Shown: positions 16,751-26,709, counted from the first letter of the stretch. The stretch: DNA of 64,000 bases from an uncultured Collinsella sp. (GCA_902470815.1 CABRHS010000002.1:1-64000); one strand, 5' to 3'. The notes: generated by a model from the letters alone, not told the origin. Program-made: numbers and translations.

Positions 16751-17794
16751 TTAGGCGTTGCTCTGTACAAACCCGCCGTCGAACGCGTTGGCCTCGAGGA
16801 CGCGGGCGCAGCCGTTCACCACGTTGTCGAGCGCGGTGGGGCTCACGTTGACCGCCACGCCGGTCTCGTCGCGCAGGCGCACGTCCAGACCGCGGAGCAT
16901 GGCGCCACCGCCGGTGAGGAGGATGCCGTAGTACATCAGGTCGGAGGCAAGATCCGGCGGCGTGGCGTCAAGGGCGTCCTTGACGGCCTTGGTCATCTCG
17001 TCGAGCGGCTTGTTGAGCGCCCGGCGGATCTCCTCGCTCTCGATGCGGACCGTCTTGGGAAGGCCGGAGATGACGTCGCGGCCGTTGACCTCGACGTCGA
17101 GCTCGTCCTTGAGCGGGACCGCGGAGCCGACCTTGATCTTGATGTCCTCGGCGGTGCGCTCGCCGATGGCGAGGTTGTACGCATCGCGCACGTGCTGGAG
17201 AATCGCCTGGTCGAACTCATCGCCGGCGATGCGGATGGACTGGGACACAACGATGCCGCCCATGGCGATGACGGCGACCTCGGTGGTGCCGCCGCCGATG
17301 TCGATGACCATGGAGCCCGTGGGCTCCTCGACCGGGAGGTCGGCGCCAATGGCGGCCGCCATGGGCTCCTCGATGAGGTACGCCTGGCGGGCGCCGGCCT
17401 GGATGGTGGCCTCGAAGACGGCGCGCTTCTCGACAGACGTGACGCCGGACGGCACGCACACCACAACGCGGGGGCGCGGGGTCCAGGGGTAGCGCTTCTC
17501 GCTGGCCTTGTCGATGAAGTACCGCAGCATCGCCTCGGTCACGTCGAAGTCGGCGATGACGCCGTCCTTGAGCGGGCGGACGGCGACGATGTTGCCGGGG
17601 GTACGGCCGAGCATGCGCTTGGCCTCGATGCCCACGGCGAGGATGCGCTCGTCGTTCTTATCGATGGCGACGACGGAGGGCTCGCGGATCACGATGCCCT
17701 TGCCGCGCACGGAGACGAGCGTGTTGGCCGTGCCGAGGTCGATCGCCAGATCGCCATCGTACTGGCCGAAGAACATGTCCATCAAAGAAAACAA
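16751..17794 (-). CDS. mreB: Rod shape-determining protein MreB (actin-like)
   Basis: The 347-residue actin homologue has phosphate loop 1 in DLAIDLGTANTLV, the second in MVIDIGGGTTEVAVI, and the adenosine loop GGGAMLRGLD. It forms membrane-bound filaments that guide side-wall synthesis. A TTG at 17794 is taken as start because AGGAG lies 5 nt upstream; the first ATG (17782) would be 17 nt from that site. It opens the mreB-mreC-mreD-PBP2-rodA transcription unit. Confidence 0.96.
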   Translation of the reverse strand: MFSLMDMFFGQYDGDLAIDLGTANTLVSVRGKGIVIREPSVVAIDKNDERILAVGIEAKRMLGRTPGNIVAVRPLKDGVIADFDVTEAMLRYFIDKASEKRYPWTPRPRVVVCVPSGVTSVEKRAVFEATIQAGARQAYLIEEPMAAAIGADLPVEEPTGSMVIDIGGGTTEVAVIAMGGIVVSQSIRIAGDEFDQAILQHVRDAYNLAIGERTAEDIKIKVGSAVPLKDELDVEVNGRDVISGLPKTVRIESEEIRRALNKPLDEMTKAVKDALDATPPDLASDLMYYGILLTGGGAMLRGLDVRLRDETGVAVNVSPTALDNVVNGCARVLEANAFDGGFVQSNA

Positions 17795-17898
17795 GTCTGC
17801 TCCTACGTCAAACTCTTACGTGCATGTGTCTTGAAAGTGTACCGTGCGCCCGGGGACGGCGAGGGCCGTCCATGAGGAACGCACGGGTTGCACATCTT

Positions 17899-19170
17899 CT
17901 ACTCGGCGGAGGTCTCCACGTTGAAGTTGGGGTCGATGCTCGCCACGGCCCAACCCAGGCCCTCGCGCACGAAGCTCACGTCGTAGGTCATCTCGCCGCC
18001 CTGCTTGAGGGCGACCTTGACCTGAGCGGTGGTCTCGCTCATGCCGGCGTCCATGCCCTCGATGGTCGCGGTGGCGTCGAGCGGGATGCTCGAGGCGATG
18101 ACGGAGCGCTGGCTCTCATCGAGGCCGGATGCGAGGAACTCGCTCGTGTCGGAGCCGTCGGTCGTCGCCTGGAAGAGCCCGGTGAGGACGTCTTGCTGGG
18201 ACGGGATGCCGAAGCCGCGGGTGAACGCGAACGCAGCGCCGCCGCCGGCGATCAGCAGCACGACAAGGATGGCCAGAAACACCTTGAGGCCGGTGTGACG
18301 ACGCTTGCGGCGCACCTTGGTCTCGACGCGATCCTGCTGGACCATCTCCTGCTCGGAGAGCGTGAAGAAGCCGGTGTCGGACGGGTCGGGCATGAAGTTG
18401 CCGGACTGGCCGAGTGGGTCGAGCGGGTCGACGTCGGCGCCGTAGGCGCTGGTGTTGGCGAGCATGGCGGAAGACGCGGAGAGCGTTTCGCGAGCGCGGT
18501 CGAACGCCTCCTGCTGCTCGGGGCTGAGCTGGTAGATGCCGTCGGCCGTGGCGGTGGTGAAGGCATCCACCGCATCGGTAAAGCGGTTGCACGCGACGTA
18601 GGCCTGGGCCAGCCCGGCGCTGATGGCGCGCGAGTCGTCGCGCGGGCCCACGAAGTCGAGGGCGGTTCGATAGGACTCGATGGCGTCCTCGGGGCGCTGG
18701 AGCGCCACGAAGCAATCGCCCAGGCTCGCCAGGGCCCCGGCGGGAGCCGGATTGGTGCCGTCGATCGCGGCCTGACGGTACGCCACGCCGGCCTCGGTGA
18801 AGTTGCCGAGCTTCTTGAGGGCGTCGCCCAACCCGAGGTAGGCCTTGTAGGGCGTCGCATAGCTCGCGTCCTGGGTGGCGGCGGAGAAGGCGGACACGGC
18901 AGTCGACACGTCGCCCGCGGCCACGAGCGCCTTGCCCTGGTTGGTCAGCAGGGCGCCGCGCCTGCCGTAGGCACCGTCCTGCAGCGCGGAGCCGTAGGCC
19001 TCGACGGCGTCGGCATAGCGGCCCAGGCGCATGAGCGAGTTGCCGCGAAGGTGGTCGGCCTCGCCGGCGGGCTCTGAGGGATCTTTGGCGGCGGCGAACA
19101 GTTGGGCCGCCGCGGCGAAATCTCCCGTGCGGTACGCGTTGCGAGCCTGCTCAAGAACTTGGTTGTTCAC
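17899..19170 (-). CDS. TPR-repeat membrane protein
   Basis: The 423-residue protein has about five tetratricopeptide repeats in residues 1-210 (for example GDFAAAAQLFAAAK, LGRYADAVEAYGSAL, LQRPEDAIESYRTAL), a linker, a basic stretch (RRKRRHTG) and one membrane segment at 294-316. An extracellular domain of about 105 residues ends the protein. The TPR part would be cytoplasmic, an unusual order for a lipid-facing scaffold. Function is unknown; proximity to mreB suggests but does not show a cell-envelope role. The start is GTG 19170 after AGAGGAG. Confidence 0.7.
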   Translation of the reverse strand: MNNQVLEQARNAYRTGDFAAAAQLFAAAKDPSEPAGEADHLRGNSLMRLGRYADAVEAYGSALQDGAYGRRGALLTNQGKALVAAGDVSTAVSAFSAATQDASYATPYKAYLGLGDALKKLGNFTEAGVAYRQAAIDGTNPAPAGALASLGDCFVALQRPEDAIESYRTALDFVGPRDDSRAISAGLAQAYVACNRFTDAVDAFTTATADGIYQLSPEQQEAFDRARETLSASSAMLANTSAYGADVDPLDPLGQSGNFMPDPSDTGFFTLSEQEMVQQDRVETKVRRKRRHTGLKVFLAILVVLLIAGGGAAFAFTRGFGIPSQQDVLTGLFQATTDGSDTSEFLASGLDESQRSVIASSIPLDATATIEGMDAGMSETTAQVKVALKQGGEMTYDVSFVREGLGWAVASIDPNFNVETSAE

Positions 19171-19213
19171 GAATGCTCCTCTGATCGAACGGTCGGGTAC
19201 GCGAATCCGGCGT

Positions 19214-19753
19214 TTACGCGCCGTGGACGATGTCCACGCTCACGATCTCGTCGCCGGCGCGCAGGGCGCCGATGACGTCTTTGCCCTCGACCGTGGAGCC
19301 GAAGACGGTGTAGCCGGAGTCGAGGTTGTGCTGCGGTCCCAGGCAGAAGTAGAACTGGGAGCCGGCGGAGTTGGGATCCATGGAGCGGGCCATGGCCAGC
19401 GCGCCGTCCTCATGGCTGTTGCGGGGGTTGGTGGAGAACTCCTCCTTGATGCACCAGCCGGGGCCGCCCGTGCCGGGCTGGCCGTCGGGACCGGGCTGCC
19501 TGGCGGCGACCTGCTCGCAGGTCATGTCGCGCGTGTTGGGGCAGCCGCCCTGGATCACGAAGCCGGGGACGTAGCGATGGAACTTGAGCCCATCGTAAAA
19601 GCCCATGGTGGCGAGCTCGCAGAAGTTGGCGACGTGGATGGGCGCGCCCTCGCAGTCGAGGGCGACGCGGATGACGCCCTTTGAGGTCTCGATGACGGCG
19701 CACTCGTCGCCAGCCAGCTCGTACTCGGGCGTACGGGTCTTCCTATTGAACAT
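19214..19753 (-). CDS. Peptidyl-prolyl cis-trans isomerase, cyclophilin type
   Basis: The 179-residue protein has the cyclophilin core: FYDGLKFHRYVPGFVIQGG, GALAMARSMDPNSAGSQFYF and YTVFGSTVEG. It speeds proline isomerisation in folding proteins. There is no signal peptide, so it is cytoplasmic. The W of the human drug-binding site is replaced (LGPQHNLDSGY), as in many bacterial members. ATG 19753 follows GGGGAGGAAG. Confidence 0.95.
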   Translation of the reverse strand: MFNRKTRTPEYELAGDECAVIETSKGVIRVALDCEGAPIHVANFCELATMGFYDGLKFHRYVPGFVIQGGCPNTRDMTCEQVAARQPGPDGQPGTGGPGWCIKEEFSTNPRNSHEDGALAMARSMDPNSAGSQFYFCLGPQHNLDSGYTVFGSTVEGKDVIGALRAGDEIVSVDIVHGA

Positions 19754-19825
19754 GGGCTTCCTCCCCTGTCATCGTTGCATACAGGGAATATCTTAGCACG
19801 CGCCCACGTCGCGGGAACCTGCGCT

Positions 19826-21010
19826 TTATTTCTCTACCGGCTTCCACGCGCCCACGTTGCGCTCGTACTCCACCACGTCGATCGACTTGCCGTCGACCAT
19901 CTGGACATCGCGCAGCGGGGCCAAGATCTCGTCCTGGTGGTTGACCGGGATCTCGCCCTCGGGCAGGTCCAGGTTGATATCCCATGAGCGGCACAGCACG
20001 TCGACGCGGTTGAAGGTCCAAGTGGCCAGCTTGCGCAGGTGCTCCACATCCTCGGCGTACGCCGAACCCTCCGCGAGCTCCAACCCGTCGATCTCGTCGA
20101 TCAGGTCGGAGAGCGAGTCGCGCAGGTCGTAGGCGCCCCGGGAGGCGTTCGCGCGCTGGTCGCGGTCCTTGACGAGATACTGGCCGTTATAGGTGTCCAC
20201 CACGGGGCCGATATCGTCTTGCAGGGCGATGATGTCGCCGTAGATGGCGCTCAGGCGCTGGAACGCCTGGGCCTCGGAGAGCACGGAGTCACTCACATTT
20301 GAGTGCGCGTCGGAGCTGCCGGCGCCATCGGCGGACGCATCGCCCGCGGGAGACGCTTCGTCCGCGGCGGCGCCGTTCTCGGGCACCTGGCGGCTGGGGA
20401 ACGTCTCCTTCGCGGCTCGGCCGAAGGCCTCGTAGAACCCCGGCATGACGCCCAGGGGGTCGGTTGCGACGAACCACGCGCCGCCACCCGCCAGCGTAAG
20501 GGCGAGGGCGAGGGCGATCCAGCGCCCGCGATGCGGGCGGGCATAGGGGTCGGCATCGCCCGTTGCGGCGGCGTCATCATGGGGCATGGCCTTGCGCACG
20601 GAGGAACGCGCGGACCCTCCCCTCGCGCCGCCGGCACCGACGGACGCCATCGCGCCCGCGTCGAGCACGCTCGTCGCGTCCTGGTCGAACGGCGCAGCAG
20701 AGGGATCCGGGGCGGACGCGCCGGTGGGCACGGGCAGGGACCCAGCGATCATCTCGGCGGTCAGGCGGGGGAAGCTCGCGGTCTTGCCCGCGGCCAGGTC
20801 GGACGAGGCGGAGTCCTCGGAGAGGATGCCGGGCGCCGGGCGGCCGCACTTGGGGCACGTGCGGTCCTGCGGGCTCAAGCGCGCGCCGCACCCCTCGCAG
20901 AAGATGAACTCGGATGCCACGTCGGCCCCCTGGGGAGCGAGGTCGGCGCCGCACGAGGGGCAGCTCGGCGAGCCGTCGCTCACCGTGGTGTTGCAGATGG
21001 GGCAGATCAC
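19826..21010 (-). CDS. Double zinc-ribbon membrane protein
   Basis: The 394-residue protein is of unknown function. Two zinc ribbons start the protein: CPICNTTVSDGSPSCPSCG and CEGCGARLSPQDRTCPKCG. A low-complexity linker and one membrane helix (about 165-187, WIALALALTLAGGGAWFVA) follow, then a predicted extracellular helical domain (about 235-394). Its GTG start overlaps the stop codon of the P-type ATPase gene by 4 nt (GTGA), so the two are probably co-translated. A sensor or accessory role for the transporter is only a guess. Confidence 0.7.
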   Translation of the reverse strand: MICPICNTTVSDGSPSCPSCGADLAPQGADVASEFIFCEGCGARLSPQDRTCPKCGRPAPGILSEDSASSDLAAGKTASFPRLTAEMIAGSLPVPTGASAPDPSAAPFDQDATSVLDAGAMASVGAGGARGGSARSSVRKAMPHDDAAATGDADPYARPHRGRWIALALALTLAGGGAWFVATDPLGVMPGFYEAFGRAAKETFPSRQVPENGAAADEASPAGDASADGAGSSDAHSNVSDSVLSEAQAFQRLSAIYGDIIALQDDIGPVVDTYNGQYLVKDRDQRANASRGAYDLRDSLSDLIDEIDGLELAEGSAYAEDVEHLRKLATWTFNRVDVLCRSWDINLDLPEGEIPVNHQDEILAPLRDVQMVDGKSIDVVEYERNVGAWKPVEK

Positions 21011-23832
21011 TGGTCCTTCTTCCGGGTGGTCTTGGGCATCTTGACGCGGATGCCGCCGTTGGCCTGCTCAACACGATACCGCTTCTTGCGGACAGATGCC
21101 CTCTTCGCGCCGGACTGAGGGCGGTCCCCACGTGCCCCGGAGCCGGCGGTCGCGGCATCCGAAGCCGATGCGCCCGACGCGGCCACGCCGTCCTCGGCAT
21201 GCTCCTGAGCGCGCAGGAGCTCACGCGCGGCGGCGCGCTTCTCCACGCGCGCGCGGATCCCGTCCACACCCCGGCGGACGGCGCTGCCGGTGGAGCTCAC
21301 GCGGGAGCTCTTGGAACGGCCGCGACCGCGCACGCTGACGCGCACGCCGCGGCCGAACCCGGTGGCGAGCTTCGTGGTGCGCTCGGGTGACATCTCGAAG
21401 AAGTCCGCAAGACGGTAGAAGGCCAGGCAGCCCAAGGCGGAGAACGCGGCCGTGAGGATCGCGCTCCACACCGTGAGCCGGCCCACGGAGAAAAAGCCGG
21501 GCAGGAGCGTGATGGCGGCCACGAGCCCGCACACCACGAACACGAACACGGCGCGGCGAAGCGGCGTGAACGGCACCGAGATGCGCCAGATCAGGCACAG
21601 GCCGACTGCGCACGTGGTGATGAGGCACATGGTGGAGAGGAGGTCCTGCCCGAAGCCGAACACGCCGGCCGAGCAGATGCACAGAATCGCCGTTGCAAGA
21701 ACGCCCAGAGCGGCGGGAATGGCCCTCTTGAGCACATTGGACAGGAAGCTCCCGCGCACCCTCGCGTTGTTGGGCTCGAGCGCCAGCACGAAGCTCGGGA
21801 ACCCGATGCAGTAGAAGTTGATGAGCGTCATGGTGATGGGCTGGAACGGGTACGGGGGCGCCACGATGCAGATGGCGGCCAGGCCCATGGAGAACAGCGT
21901 CTTGGTGAGGAACAGCGCGGCGGATCGCTGCAGGTTGTTGATGGAGCGGCGGCCCTCGGCAACAACGGCGGGCATGGCGGCGAAGTCGTTCTCGACCAGG
22001 ACTATCTCGGCCACGTTGCGCGCGGCGTCCGAGCCGGCGGCCATGGCCACGGAGCAGTCGGCCTCCTTCAGGGCGAGGACGTCGTTCACGCCGTCACCGG
22101 TCATGGCGACGGTGTGGCCCCGGCGCTGCAGGGCCACCACGAGCTCCCGCTTCTGCTGCGGGGTCACGCGACCGAACACGTGGTAGCGGTCCACGGCCGC
22201 GTCGAGCTTCGCGGGCGTGTCGAGCGTGGTGGCGTCCACGAACCTGTCGGCCCCGGGGACCCCCACCACGCGCGCGATGGAGGACACGGTGCGCGGGTCG
22301 TCGCCGGAGATAACGTTCAGGGTGACGCCCTGCTCGCAGAAGTAGCGGATGGTCTCGGCCGCGGAGGAGCGGATCTCATCGCGGATGGTCACGAAGCCCA
22401 CGGGCGCCGCGCGCCCGATCATGTCGCCCTCGTCGGTGAATCCGTCAACGCGCGCGACCACCAGGACGCGGCAACTCGACGCGAGCTCGTTGACGGAACC
22501 CTCATACCGCGCGAAGTCCTCGGCTGACAGGACGAATTGGGCGGCGCCCATCACGTAGGAGCGCGCCTCTCCCCCGAACGCCGGGCACGCGGCCAGGGTC
22601 GCGCCGCTCCACTTCTTGGCGGACGAGAACGCAACGACGCGCGTGGATGCGGGGACGTCGGCGGCGCCGGCGTAGAAGTTGAGCAGCGCCGTGCAGGTCT
22701 CGTTCGCGTCGGCGGAGGTGGCGCGCGCTATACCCGCGAGGGCCCCATCGAGCTCGGCCGCCCCCTGCGCGGGGGCGACGCCGCCGTCCGCGAGCGCTTC
22801 GTACGTGCCCGCGACCTCCATGCGGCCCGAGGTGATGGTGCCGGTCTTGTCCAGGCACAGCACGTCCACGCGCGCGAGCGTCTCGATGCAGTAGAGCTGC
22901 TGAGCGAGGACCTTGCGCCGCGCCAGGCGGATAGTCGCGATGGCGAGAACCGACGAGGTGAGCAGCACCAGGCCCTGCGGGATCATGCCGAGCAGCGCAC
23001 CCACGGTCGAGAGGGTCGCCGCGGAGATCTCGCCCCAGGCCTGACCGGAGAGCACCCACCCCAGGAACGTCGACGACGACTCGGGGCTCAGGGCGCACCA
23101 CGCCTCATATGAGCTGTGGGCGCTCGAGTAGAACAGCGCCAGGCCGATGGGCACCATGAAGATGCTCGCGAACCGCACGATGGCGTTGAGCGCGTTCATG
23201 ATCTCCGAGTTGACCTTCTTGACGTACTTGGCCTCGTTGTTGATGCGGGCAACGTAGTTGTCGGCGCCCACGTGGATAACGCGGGCCACGACCAGGCCCG
23301 CGTCGATGAAGCTGCCGCTCATGAGCTCGTCGCCCGGGCGCTTGTGAATGGGGTTGCTCTCGCCGGTGAGGAGGCTCTCGTTGACATGGCATTCGCCCTC
23401 GACAACGACGGCGTCGGCGGGGATCTGGTCGCCGCGCCCCAGGCGGATAGCGTCGTCGAGGACGATCTGGTCCAAGTCGAGCTCGACCGGCGCTCCGTCG
23501 CGGATGGCCACGGCCTTCTTGGAGGCGAGCAGGGTGAGCTTGTCCACCATGCGCTTGGACCGCAGCGACTGGATCACGCCGATAGCGGAGTTGAGGAAGA
23601 CCACGCCCAGGAACGTGAGGTTCTTCCACGCGCCCGTCGCGATGACGAGCGCCGCGAGCAGGATGTTGATGAGGTTGAACAGCGTGCAGACGTTCTCCAC
23701 GACGAGCTCCCTGACCGACTTGGTCTTGAGCTCCGTATTGACGTTCACCTTGCCGGCGGCGATGCGCTCCCCGACCTCGGCGGCCGTGAGCCCCTGCTCG
23801 CCAAATGGGTTGCCGGTGCGCTCGGTATCCAT
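21007..23832 (-). CDS. Cation-transporting P-type ATPase (CtpE-like)
   Basis: The 941-residue protein has P2-type ATPase motifs: actuator TGES (156-159), phosphorylated D328 in CLDKTGTIT, and TGDGVNDVLALKEADCSVAM. The TM4 motif reads IPQGLVLLTS (284-293), with Q where many relatives have E. The motif set and topology resemble CtpE-type calcium ATPases; the ion is not proven. The last 90 residues form a basic, low-complexity cytoplasmic tail absent from short homologues. ATG 23832 follows GAGAGGG; the longer frame runs through the tRNA gene and is rejected. Confidence 0.88.
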   Translation of the reverse strand: MDTERTGNPFGEQGLTAAEVGERIAAGKVNVNTELKTKSVRELVVENVCTLFNLINILLAALVIATGAWKNLTFLGVVFLNSAIGVIQSLRSKRMVDKLTLLASKKAVAIRDGAPVELDLDQIVLDDAIRLGRGDQIPADAVVVEGECHVNESLLTGESNPIHKRPGDELMSGSFIDAGLVVARVIHVGADNYVARINNEAKYVKKVNSEIMNALNAIVRFASIFMVPIGLALFYSSAHSSYEAWCALSPESSSTFLGWVLSGQAWGEISAATLSTVGALLGMIPQGLVLLTSSVLAIATIRLARRKVLAQQLYCIETLARVDVLCLDKTGTITSGRMEVAGTYEALADGGVAPAQGAAELDGALAGIARATSADANETCTALLNFYAGAADVPASTRVVAFSSAKKWSGATLAACPAFGGEARSYVMGAAQFVLSAEDFARYEGSVNELASSCRVLVVARVDGFTDEGDMIGRAAPVGFVTIRDEIRSSAAETIRYFCEQGVTLNVISGDDPRTVSSIARVVGVPGADRFVDATTLDTPAKLDAAVDRYHVFGRVTPQQKRELVVALQRRGHTVAMTGDGVNDVLALKEADCSVAMAAGSDAARNVAEIVLVENDFAAMPAVVAEGRRSINNLQRSAALFLTKTLFSMGLAAICIVAPPYPFQPITMTLINFYCIGFPSFVLALEPNNARVRGSFLSNVLKRAIPAALGVLATAILCICSAGVFGFGQDLLSTMCLITTCAVGLCLIWRISVPFTPLRRAVFVFVVCGLVAAITLLPGFFSVGRLTVWSAILTAAFSALGCLAFYRLADFFEMSPERTTKLATGFGRGVRVSVRGRGRSKSSRVSSTGSAVRRGVDGIRARVEKRAAARELLRAQEHAEDGVAASGASASDAATAGSGARGDRPQSGAKRASVRKKRYRVEQANGGIRVKMPKTTRKKDQ

Positions 23833-23956
23833 ACGACCCTCTCGCTCGCACGCCAGCCGATGCGGTGCGCACCGGGCGGCGGTAAAACAAAGGTCACGAG
23901 CGCTCGGCGCCCGCGACCCCCGATGACCGAACCCGAGGGTTCGAGTGAAAATGCGT

Positions 23957-24033
23957 TGGTGCGCCATATAGGGTTCGAACCTACGGCCTTCTGCTCCGGA
24001 GGCAGACGCTCTAATCCACTGAGCTAATGGCGC
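23957..24033 (-). tRNA. tRNA-Arg (anticodon CCG)
   Basis: The 77-nt cloverleaf reads on the minus strand. The acceptor stem is GCGCCAT / ATGGCGC, the anticodon stem TCTGC / GCAGA with loop CTCCGGA (anticodon CCG), and the T arm includes GTTCGAA. Discriminator A and CCA are encoded (ACCA). It reads the CGG arginine codon, which suits a GC-rich genome. Confidence 0.96.
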
Positions 24034-24045
24034 GCAACGGATTGC

Positions 24046-24051
24046 ATTATA
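24046..24051 (-). promoter_or_regulatory. Minus-10 element of the tRNA-Arg gene
   Basis: A perfect TATAAT on the minus strand ends 12 nt before the mature tRNA 5' end. No convincing -35 element is seen 17 nt further upstream. Confidence 0.5.
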
Positions 24052-24226
24052 CCCAACTCCGCCGCCGCGCGGGGCGACGGAGCAAATCTATATGAATCGC
24101 ATGACACCCGGCGCAAGAACGCGCGCATCCGCGCGCTCGGGGTACACTCGAAGAGTCAATTCTGAAACGAAAGGCCCCGCCCGCGCACCTCACCCGGGCG
24201 GGGCCGCGACAAGGGAGGCGTCGGCC

Positions 24227-25375
24227 ATGGCGACTTCGGCTTATACCCTCGATATCGATACGGAGCGCCCGTACAAGGTACACATAGGGACCTTCCTGCT
24301 CGAGCAGGTCGGCCAGATCGCCCGCGAGGCCGTCCCCGGCGCCGGCCGGGCGCTCGTGGTGACCGACTCGAACGTGGGCCCGCTGTACGGGGCCCCCGTG
24401 ATGGACGGCCTTGAAGCGGCGGGGTTCGCCGCCGAGCTCACCGCGTTCGAGGCGGGCGAGAAGAGCAAAACCGTGGAGACGCTCTCGATGGTGCTCGAGC
24501 GGGCCGCGAGCGCGGGGCTCACGCGCGGAGACGTCATCGTGGCCCTGGGCGGCGGCGTGGTGGGAGACGTGGCGGGGCTCGCCGCGGCGACCTACATGCG
24601 CGGCATCGCGCTCATACAGGTGCCCACCAGCCTGCTCGCCATGGTGGACTCCTCGGTTGGAGGAAAGACCGCCGTCAACCTCGGCGCGGGCAAGAACCTC
24701 GCCGGCGTATTCTGGCAGCCGAGCGCCGTCGTGGCCGATATCGGGTGCCTGGGCACGCTCGAAGACGCGCAGTTCGCCGATGGTTGCGCCGAGGTGGTCA
24801 AGCACGCCTTGATCGCCGACGCAGAGCTGTTCGATGAGCTCGAGCGCACCCCCCTCACGCCGAAGCTGCTCAAGACCGACCTCGCGCGCGTCGCGTGGCT
24901 CATCGTCCGCAACATCGACATCAAGCGCGCCGTGGTCGTCCAAGACGAGCGCGAGGCGGGCATCCGCAAGCTGCTCAACTTCGGCCACAGCATCGGCCAT
25001 GGAGTCGAGGCCGCCGAGGGCTACCGCCTGGGCCACGGCGCGTGCGTGGGCATAGGCATGGTGGCCATCGCGAGCGCCAGCGTGACCGCCGAGCTCTGCC
25101 CCGATGACGTGCCCGAGCGCATCGCGAGGCTGCTCAAAGCCCACGGGCTCTCACTCGCCTTCGACGCCGAACCCGAGCGCGTGTACGAGGAGGCGCTCCA
25201 CGACAAGAAGCGCTCCGGCGATCTGATCGAGCTGGTCGTGCCGCGCGGGGTGGGAGCCGCCGCGCTCGCGCCCACGCCCGTCGACGAGTTCCGTCGCATC
25301 CTCGAGGTGGGGCTGGCCTGCACCAGGGCCATCGGCGAGGAGCTCGACGAAGTCGCATCTGGACACGAGGAATAG
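24227..25375 (+). CDS. aroB: 3-dehydroquinate synthase
   Basis: The 382-residue protein converts DAHP to 3-dehydroquinate, the second shikimate step. It has the NAD-binding GGGVVGDVAGLAAATYMRG, PTSLLAMVDSSVGGKTAVN and the metal-binding histidines in NFGHSIGHGVE. ATG 24227 follows AAGGGAGG; upstream residues of the open frame are not family-like. It starts a plus-strand operon transcribed divergently from tRNA-Arg. aroA follows after 8 nt. Confidence 0.97.
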   Translation: MATSAYTLDIDTERPYKVHIGTFLLEQVGQIAREAVPGAGRALVVTDSNVGPLYGAPVMDGLEAAGFAAELTAFEAGEKSKTVETLSMVLERAASAGLTRGDVIVALGGGVVGDVAGLAAATYMRGIALIQVPTSLLAMVDSSVGGKTAVNLGAGKNLAGVFWQPSAVVADIGCLGTLEDAQFADGCAEVVKHALIADAELFDELERTPLTPKLLKTDLARVAWLIVRNIDIKRAVVVQDEREAGIRKLLNFGHSIGHGVEAAEGYRLGHGACVGIGMVAIASASVTAELCPDDVPERIARLLKAHGLSLAFDAEPERVYEEALHDKKRSGDLIELVVPRGVGAAALAPTPVDEFRRILEVGLACTRAIGEELDEVASGHEE

Positions 25376-25383
25376 GAGCGCGG

Positions 25384-26700
25384 ATGCTCGCGACAATCAA
25401 TCCCAAGCCGCTATCAGGCACCGTTCCCGCCATCCCGTCCAAATCGATGGCGCACCGCATCATCATCGCCGCGGCGCTCGCCAACGGCGTCACGCGCGTC
25501 GCGTGCGATTCCAGCTGCGAGGACATGAACGCCACCATCCGCTGCCTCGCGGCGCTGGGGGCGCGCATCACCCTCATCGAGGGCGGCCTCGAGATCCACC
25601 CCGCACCCAAGAGCATCGAGCACGGATTGCTGCGCGCGCTCGCTGGCGCCACGCTCGACTGCGGGGAGTCCGGCTCCACCCTGCGCTTCATGCTCCCCGT
25701 CGCCTGCGCGCTGGGCGCGGACGCCACGTTCACGGGCTCGCGCCGCCTGGGCGAGAGGCCCCTCTCGCCGCTCACCGACGAGCTCATGGCCGCGGGCTGC
25801 ACGCTCGAGGGGCTGGGCGGGCTGCCGCTCAAGGCGACCGGCCGCATGAGGCCGGGAAGGTTCGAGCTGCCCGGCAACGTGAGCTCGCAATTCATCTCCG
25901 GCCTGTTGCTGGCCGCGCCCCTGCTCGACGGCGACACCGAGGTCGCGGTGACCGGTGAGCTCGAGAGCCGGCCCTATGTGGACCTGACCGTCCATGTGCT
26001 CGCAGCCTTCGGCGTGCACGTGGACATCGAGGAGGGAGCCACCCCGGGTGGCCTTCCGCTCACGGTGTTCCGCGTCGCGCGCCAGGGTTACCGCACGCCT
26101 GGCGCCGTCGCCGTCGAGGGCGACTGGTCAAACGCCGCCTTCTGGCTATGCGCCGGCGCGATGGGGCGCCACTCGGTGACCGTGCGCGGGGTCTCGCCCT
26201 CCTCCATCCAGGGCGACCGCGCCGTCAACGCGGCCCTCATGCTCTTCGGCGCGCGGGGGCAGCGCAACGCGCGCGCCGCGACCATCAGGCCCGACCGTCT
26301 GCGCGGCATCGAGCTCGATGCCCACGACGTGCCCGACCTGGTGCCCGCCCTGGCTGCGGTGGCCGCATGCGCCGAGGGCGCCACGCGGTTCACAGGCTGC
26401 TCGCGACTGCGGCTGAAGGAATCCGACCGGCTCGCCACGGTGGCGGAAGAGCTGTCGAACCTGGGTGCCTGCGCCCGCGTGGAGGGCGACGCGTTGGTCG
26501 TCGAAGGACACGAGCGCCTTGACGGCGGAACCGTGGACAGCCACGGCGACCACCGCATCGCCATGATGGCGGCGATAGCCGCCGTGCGCTGCGACGGGCC
26601 CGTGCAGATCCGGGGAGCGGAGGCCGTGGGCAAGAGCTACCCGGCGTTCTTCGAGCACTACCGGCTCCTCGGCGGCGACGTCGAGCTCTTCGAAGAGTAA
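25384..26700 (+). CDS. aroA: 3-phosphoshikimate 1-carboxyvinyltransferase (EPSP synthase)
   Basis: The 438-residue protein makes EPSP from shikimate-3-phosphate and phosphoenolpyruvate. It shows the two-domain inside-out fold motifs: SKSMAHRIIIAAALA, CGESGSTLRFM, GSRRLGERPL, SSQFISGLLLA and KESDRLATVAEEL. The start is ATG 25384 after GAATAGGAG. It is the second gene of the aro operon; the gap to aroC is 9 nt. Confidence 0.96.
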   Translation: MLATINPKPLSGTVPAIPSKSMAHRIIIAAALANGVTRVACDSSCEDMNATIRCLAALGARITLIEGGLEIHPAPKSIEHGLLRALAGATLDCGESGSTLRFMLPVACALGADATFTGSRRLGERPLSPLTDELMAAGCTLEGLGGLPLKATGRMRPGRFELPGNVSSQFISGLLLAAPLLDGDTEVAVTGELESRPYVDLTVHVLAAFGVHVDIEEGATPGGLPLTVFRVARQGYRTPGAVAVEGDWSNAAFWLCAGAMGRHSVTVRGVSPSSIQGDRAVNAALMLFGARGQRNARAATIRPDRLRGIELDAHDVPDLVPALAAVAACAEGATRFTGCSRLRLKESDRLATVAEELSNLGACARVEGDALVVEGHERLDGGTVDSHGDHRIAMMAAIAAVRCDGPVQIRGAEAVGKSYPAFFEHYRLLGGDVELFEE

Positions 26701-26709
26701 GGGGCGGGC

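Noticed and set aside
23833..23967. N-terminal extension of the P-type ATPase
   Set aside because: It would be encoded by the end of tRNA-Arg and its flank; ATG 23832 has a good ribosome-binding site.
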